From: Priapulus caudatus
Lineage: Eukaryota > Priapulida > Priapulimorpha > Priapulimorphida > Priapulidae
NCBI RefSeq assembly: GCF_000485595.1
Contig: NW_014577195.1
Location: 317,145-347,304 of the forward strand
Length of the DNA: 30,160 nt
Direction: 5' to 3'
The notes beneath the pieces were generated by a model that did not search any database, was not told the DNA's origin, and saw only the letters and a program-made list of their open reading frames with translations. Position numbers and translations under genes: made by a program. Below, one piece after another: positions 27,961 through 30,160 of this stretch (position 1 is the stretch's first letter; every line of letters starts with the position of its first letter).

Positions 27961-29365
27961 ATGATACTGTAGTCTGTACCGCTATAAATTATAATTGCAA
28001 TGATTAGCTTTCTCGTTCTTGTCAACGAGCTTCGTTTTTCTCGATTTTCACGACACATTAGTGTAAGATCACAAACGTCTTATCGCGGCTGTGATTGCTT
28101 GTGTGGCGTAAGCTAACACGAGGAAGCATTGTGCATGTTCTCTTTTGATGTTTTTTTCACATAAACGTGTTGTTCTCATATTGCAAAGCCACCGTTACTA
28201 TCTTTCCTATATGCAGTACCATGTATGAAATATGTATATGTCTGGGTCAGTAAATTGGTAATTTTCTAAATAATATGGAACTTGCTGAAAAAATCTCATA
28301 ATTGTATATATGTATAAATAATCAAGTAAAACACTGCAGCGATAACGACCGATCGTAACGTTTGACGACATTTTCCAAAATGAAAAACAATTGTTTCAAA
28401 AGAGCTGTTGGACACGAACGCGACAACATTCGTCGATAACGGCAAAAATAATCAGAATCGTTTCTAATTTCCAGCGACATAGTCGCGCGACACTTCATTA
28501 ATACCAAATCACAGCTATAGATTATGTTTTCATCTGTACGTGACAAAAAACATTCGTAACGAAATTGGGCTACTCAGCTGTGTGAGGATTCCGATTACAA
28601 AGACTTCTGTCGAACCGACCATTTTATGTGTTCAGGGAAATTCGGGTTTATAAGGTTTGGGTAATTTATTGAGGAAGACTTCCCAGATAAAGGAAATCAT
28701 TTGGCCATCGTTAGCTCAGGACTTCACAGTCATTGGTAAGCACATTCAATAGTCTCGAGTTTACAAACTTCAAATCTCTACCATTGTGTAGGGATGACGG
28801 AGACGAACTTTGACCCAATGACAGGCGTTAACGCTGGAGCCAGTCGCTGTCACTCTGACTCGGAACGTTACAGTTGGTTGTTGTTGCTGCAGCGTGTTTT
28901 GGCATTTAAAATGTGATACCTGTAAATTTTTTTTACCTGTGTGAGTTGACAGACTCCGTAAGTCACGCCGTACGGGTAGTACGGGGAGACGACTCTTTAA
29001 TTAATTGGTACCTGAGCGGGACATGACACGTCTCTGCATGTGTTTTTATACGGTCACTATCTGTCAGTACAAAAGTAAACTGCTAAGAAACACTCCTTTG
29101 GGGGTTTCTTGTGTTTTCTCATCGCATGGATTTTGATGAATATCGATCAGACAGTAAATACTTTCCTTTCTTGTTCTGACTCACAGCGAGTGGTCGCGTC
29201 TGGTCTGGCTAGCACGCTATTACGACAGGTTGCAGCTGTCGTTGAGCAGTTGCATGGCGCCTCGTTACGTGGGATACTTGATTAATCATACTCTCGCGTA
29301 AATTAACGCGTTGGCGCCGACGGCCGGGTGTCAGCGTTGCTGTTATCGAGCGCGGCGCCTCTCAC
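27961..29365. other. unassigned DNA, no supported gene
   Basis: Mixed composition, slightly CpG-richer from 28.75 kb onward. The only splice-like signal that I noted is a consensus donor (CATTG|GTAAGC) at 28736, preceded by a 24-codon plus-strand frame, too short to support. Confidence 0.4.
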
Positions 29366-29368
29366 CTA

Positions 29369-30160
29369 CGTCGCAGCTGAGGCAGGGCAGTGCAGGTCGC
29401 AGCTGAAGCAGGGCAGTGCAGGTCGCAGCTGAGGCAGGGCAGCGCAGGTCGCAGCTGAGGTAGGACAGTGCAGGTCGTCGCAGCTGAGGCAGGGCAGTGC
29501 AGGTCGCAGCTGAGGCAGGGCAGTGCAGGTCGCAGCTGAGGCAGGGCAGTGCAGGTCGCAGCTGAGGCAGGGCAGTGCAGGTCGCAGCTGAGGCAGGGCA
29601 GTGCAGGTCGCAGCTGAGGCAGGACAGTGCAGGTCGCAGCTGAGGCAGGGCAGCGCAGGTCGCAGCTGAGGCAGTGCAGGTCGCAGCTGAGGCAGGGCAG
29701 TGTAGGTCGCAGCTGAGGCAGGGCAGTGCAGGTCGCAGCTTAAGCAGGGCAGTGCAGGTCGCAGCTGAGGCAGTGCAGGTCGTCGCAGCTGAGGCAGGGC
29801 AGCGTACGTTGCAGCTGAGGCAGGGCAGTGCAGGTCGCAGCTGAGGCAGGGCAGTGCAGGTCGCAGCTGAGGCAGGGCAGCGCAGGTCGCAGCTGAGGCA
29901 GGGCAGTGCAGGTCGTCGCAGCTGAGGCAGGGCAGTGCGGGTCGCAGCTGAAGCAGGGCAGTGCAGGTCGCAGCTGAGGCAGGGCAGTGCAGGTCGCAGC
30001 TGAAGCAGGGCAGCGCAGGTCGCAGCTGAGGCAGGGCAGTGCAGGTCGCAGCTGAGGCAGGGCAGTGTAGGTCGCAACTGAGGCAGGTCAGTGCAGGTCG
30101 CAGCTGAAGCAGGGCAGCGCAGGTCGCAGCTGAGGCAGGGCAGTGCAGGTCGCAGCAGTA
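29369..30160. repeat. 26-bp minisatellite, about 30 units, running off the right edge
   Basis: The unit GCAGCTGAGGCAGGGCAGTG-CAGGTC recurs with few substitutions. Variants lose GGGCAG (20-bp units near 29671 and 29769) or gain a GTC triplet (near 29477, 29781 and 29915). The 26-bp period gives a 26-residue cyclic Cys/Ala/Pro/Leu-rich peptide in every minus-strand frame, so the 244-codon frame is not a gene. The core AGGTCGCA is shared with the 13-bp array at 24.3 kb. Confidence 0.97.

Noticed and set aside
28676-28736. Short plus-strand frame before a GTAAGC donor, faintly C-type-lectin-like (GNHLAIVSS)
   Set aside because: Only about 20 codons, no cysteine or other lectin residues, and no partner exon seen.
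29343-30077. 244-codon minus-strand frame, Cys/Ala/Pro-rich repeat protein
   Set aside because: It is a translation of the 26-bp minisatellite. The period is not a multiple of three, so the same cyclic peptide occurs in all frames, and stop-free length only reflects the unit sequence.

Overview
This window looks like non-coding-rich nuclear DNA from a metazoan, probably a marine invertebrate. The reasons are spliced-exon architecture, vertebrate/lophotrochozoan-type TTAGGG telomere-like tracts at interstitial positions, very long dinucleotide and GTGC-type microsatellites, several minisatellites and many short inverted-repeat elements. A mollusc would fit, but that is a guess from repeat style and not a demonstration. 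No bacterial or viral gene organisation is visible, and most open frames are translations of simple repeats.

The one gene I recognise is on the minus strand at the left: two exons (1376-1536 and 1045-1137) of EMC6, the small membrane subunit of the ER membrane protein complex. Its conserved C-terminal residues are not convincingly present in the window, so the last exon may lie beyond the left edge. A weak first-exon candidate sits at 2124-2163. A two-exon minus-strand coding candidate (2630-2895), a 65-codon candidate exon (23510-23704, minus) and a short candidate first exon (13181-13215, plus) are unidentified.

The most striking region is 3.4-9.1 kb, a nest of foldback elements inside one another. 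Two families recur, here called A (two copies, inverted relative to each other) and B (three copies). Each family has inverted arms and carries a telomere-like (CCCTAA)n tract. B copies 2 and 3 border a very large palindrome with ~0.8 kb arms, nearly identical by eye. At its centre is another palindromic element with an 8-bp target duplication, and one arm of that element has been hit by a 341-bp hAT-like MITE whose empty site is preserved on the other arm. Two further tiny palindromes (95 and 35 bp) are inserted in B copies, again with empty sites visible in the sister copies.

From 9.1 to 23 kb the window holds unassigned, probably intergenic or intronic DNA with scattered MITE-like elements (10.25-10.78, 14.81-15.08, 16.23-16.30 and 16.50-16.64 kb), purine tracts, microsatellites, a 29-bp minisatellite (17.4 kb) and a decayed ~51-bp tandem array (22.4-22.7 kb). 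From 24.26 to 25.26 kb there is a 13-bp minisatellite of about 77 units. From 29.37 kb to the right edge there is a 26-bp minisatellite sharing the core AGGTCGCA with it. The apparent long proteins over these arrays arise because 13 and 26 are not multiples of three, so the same cyclic peptide appears in every frame.
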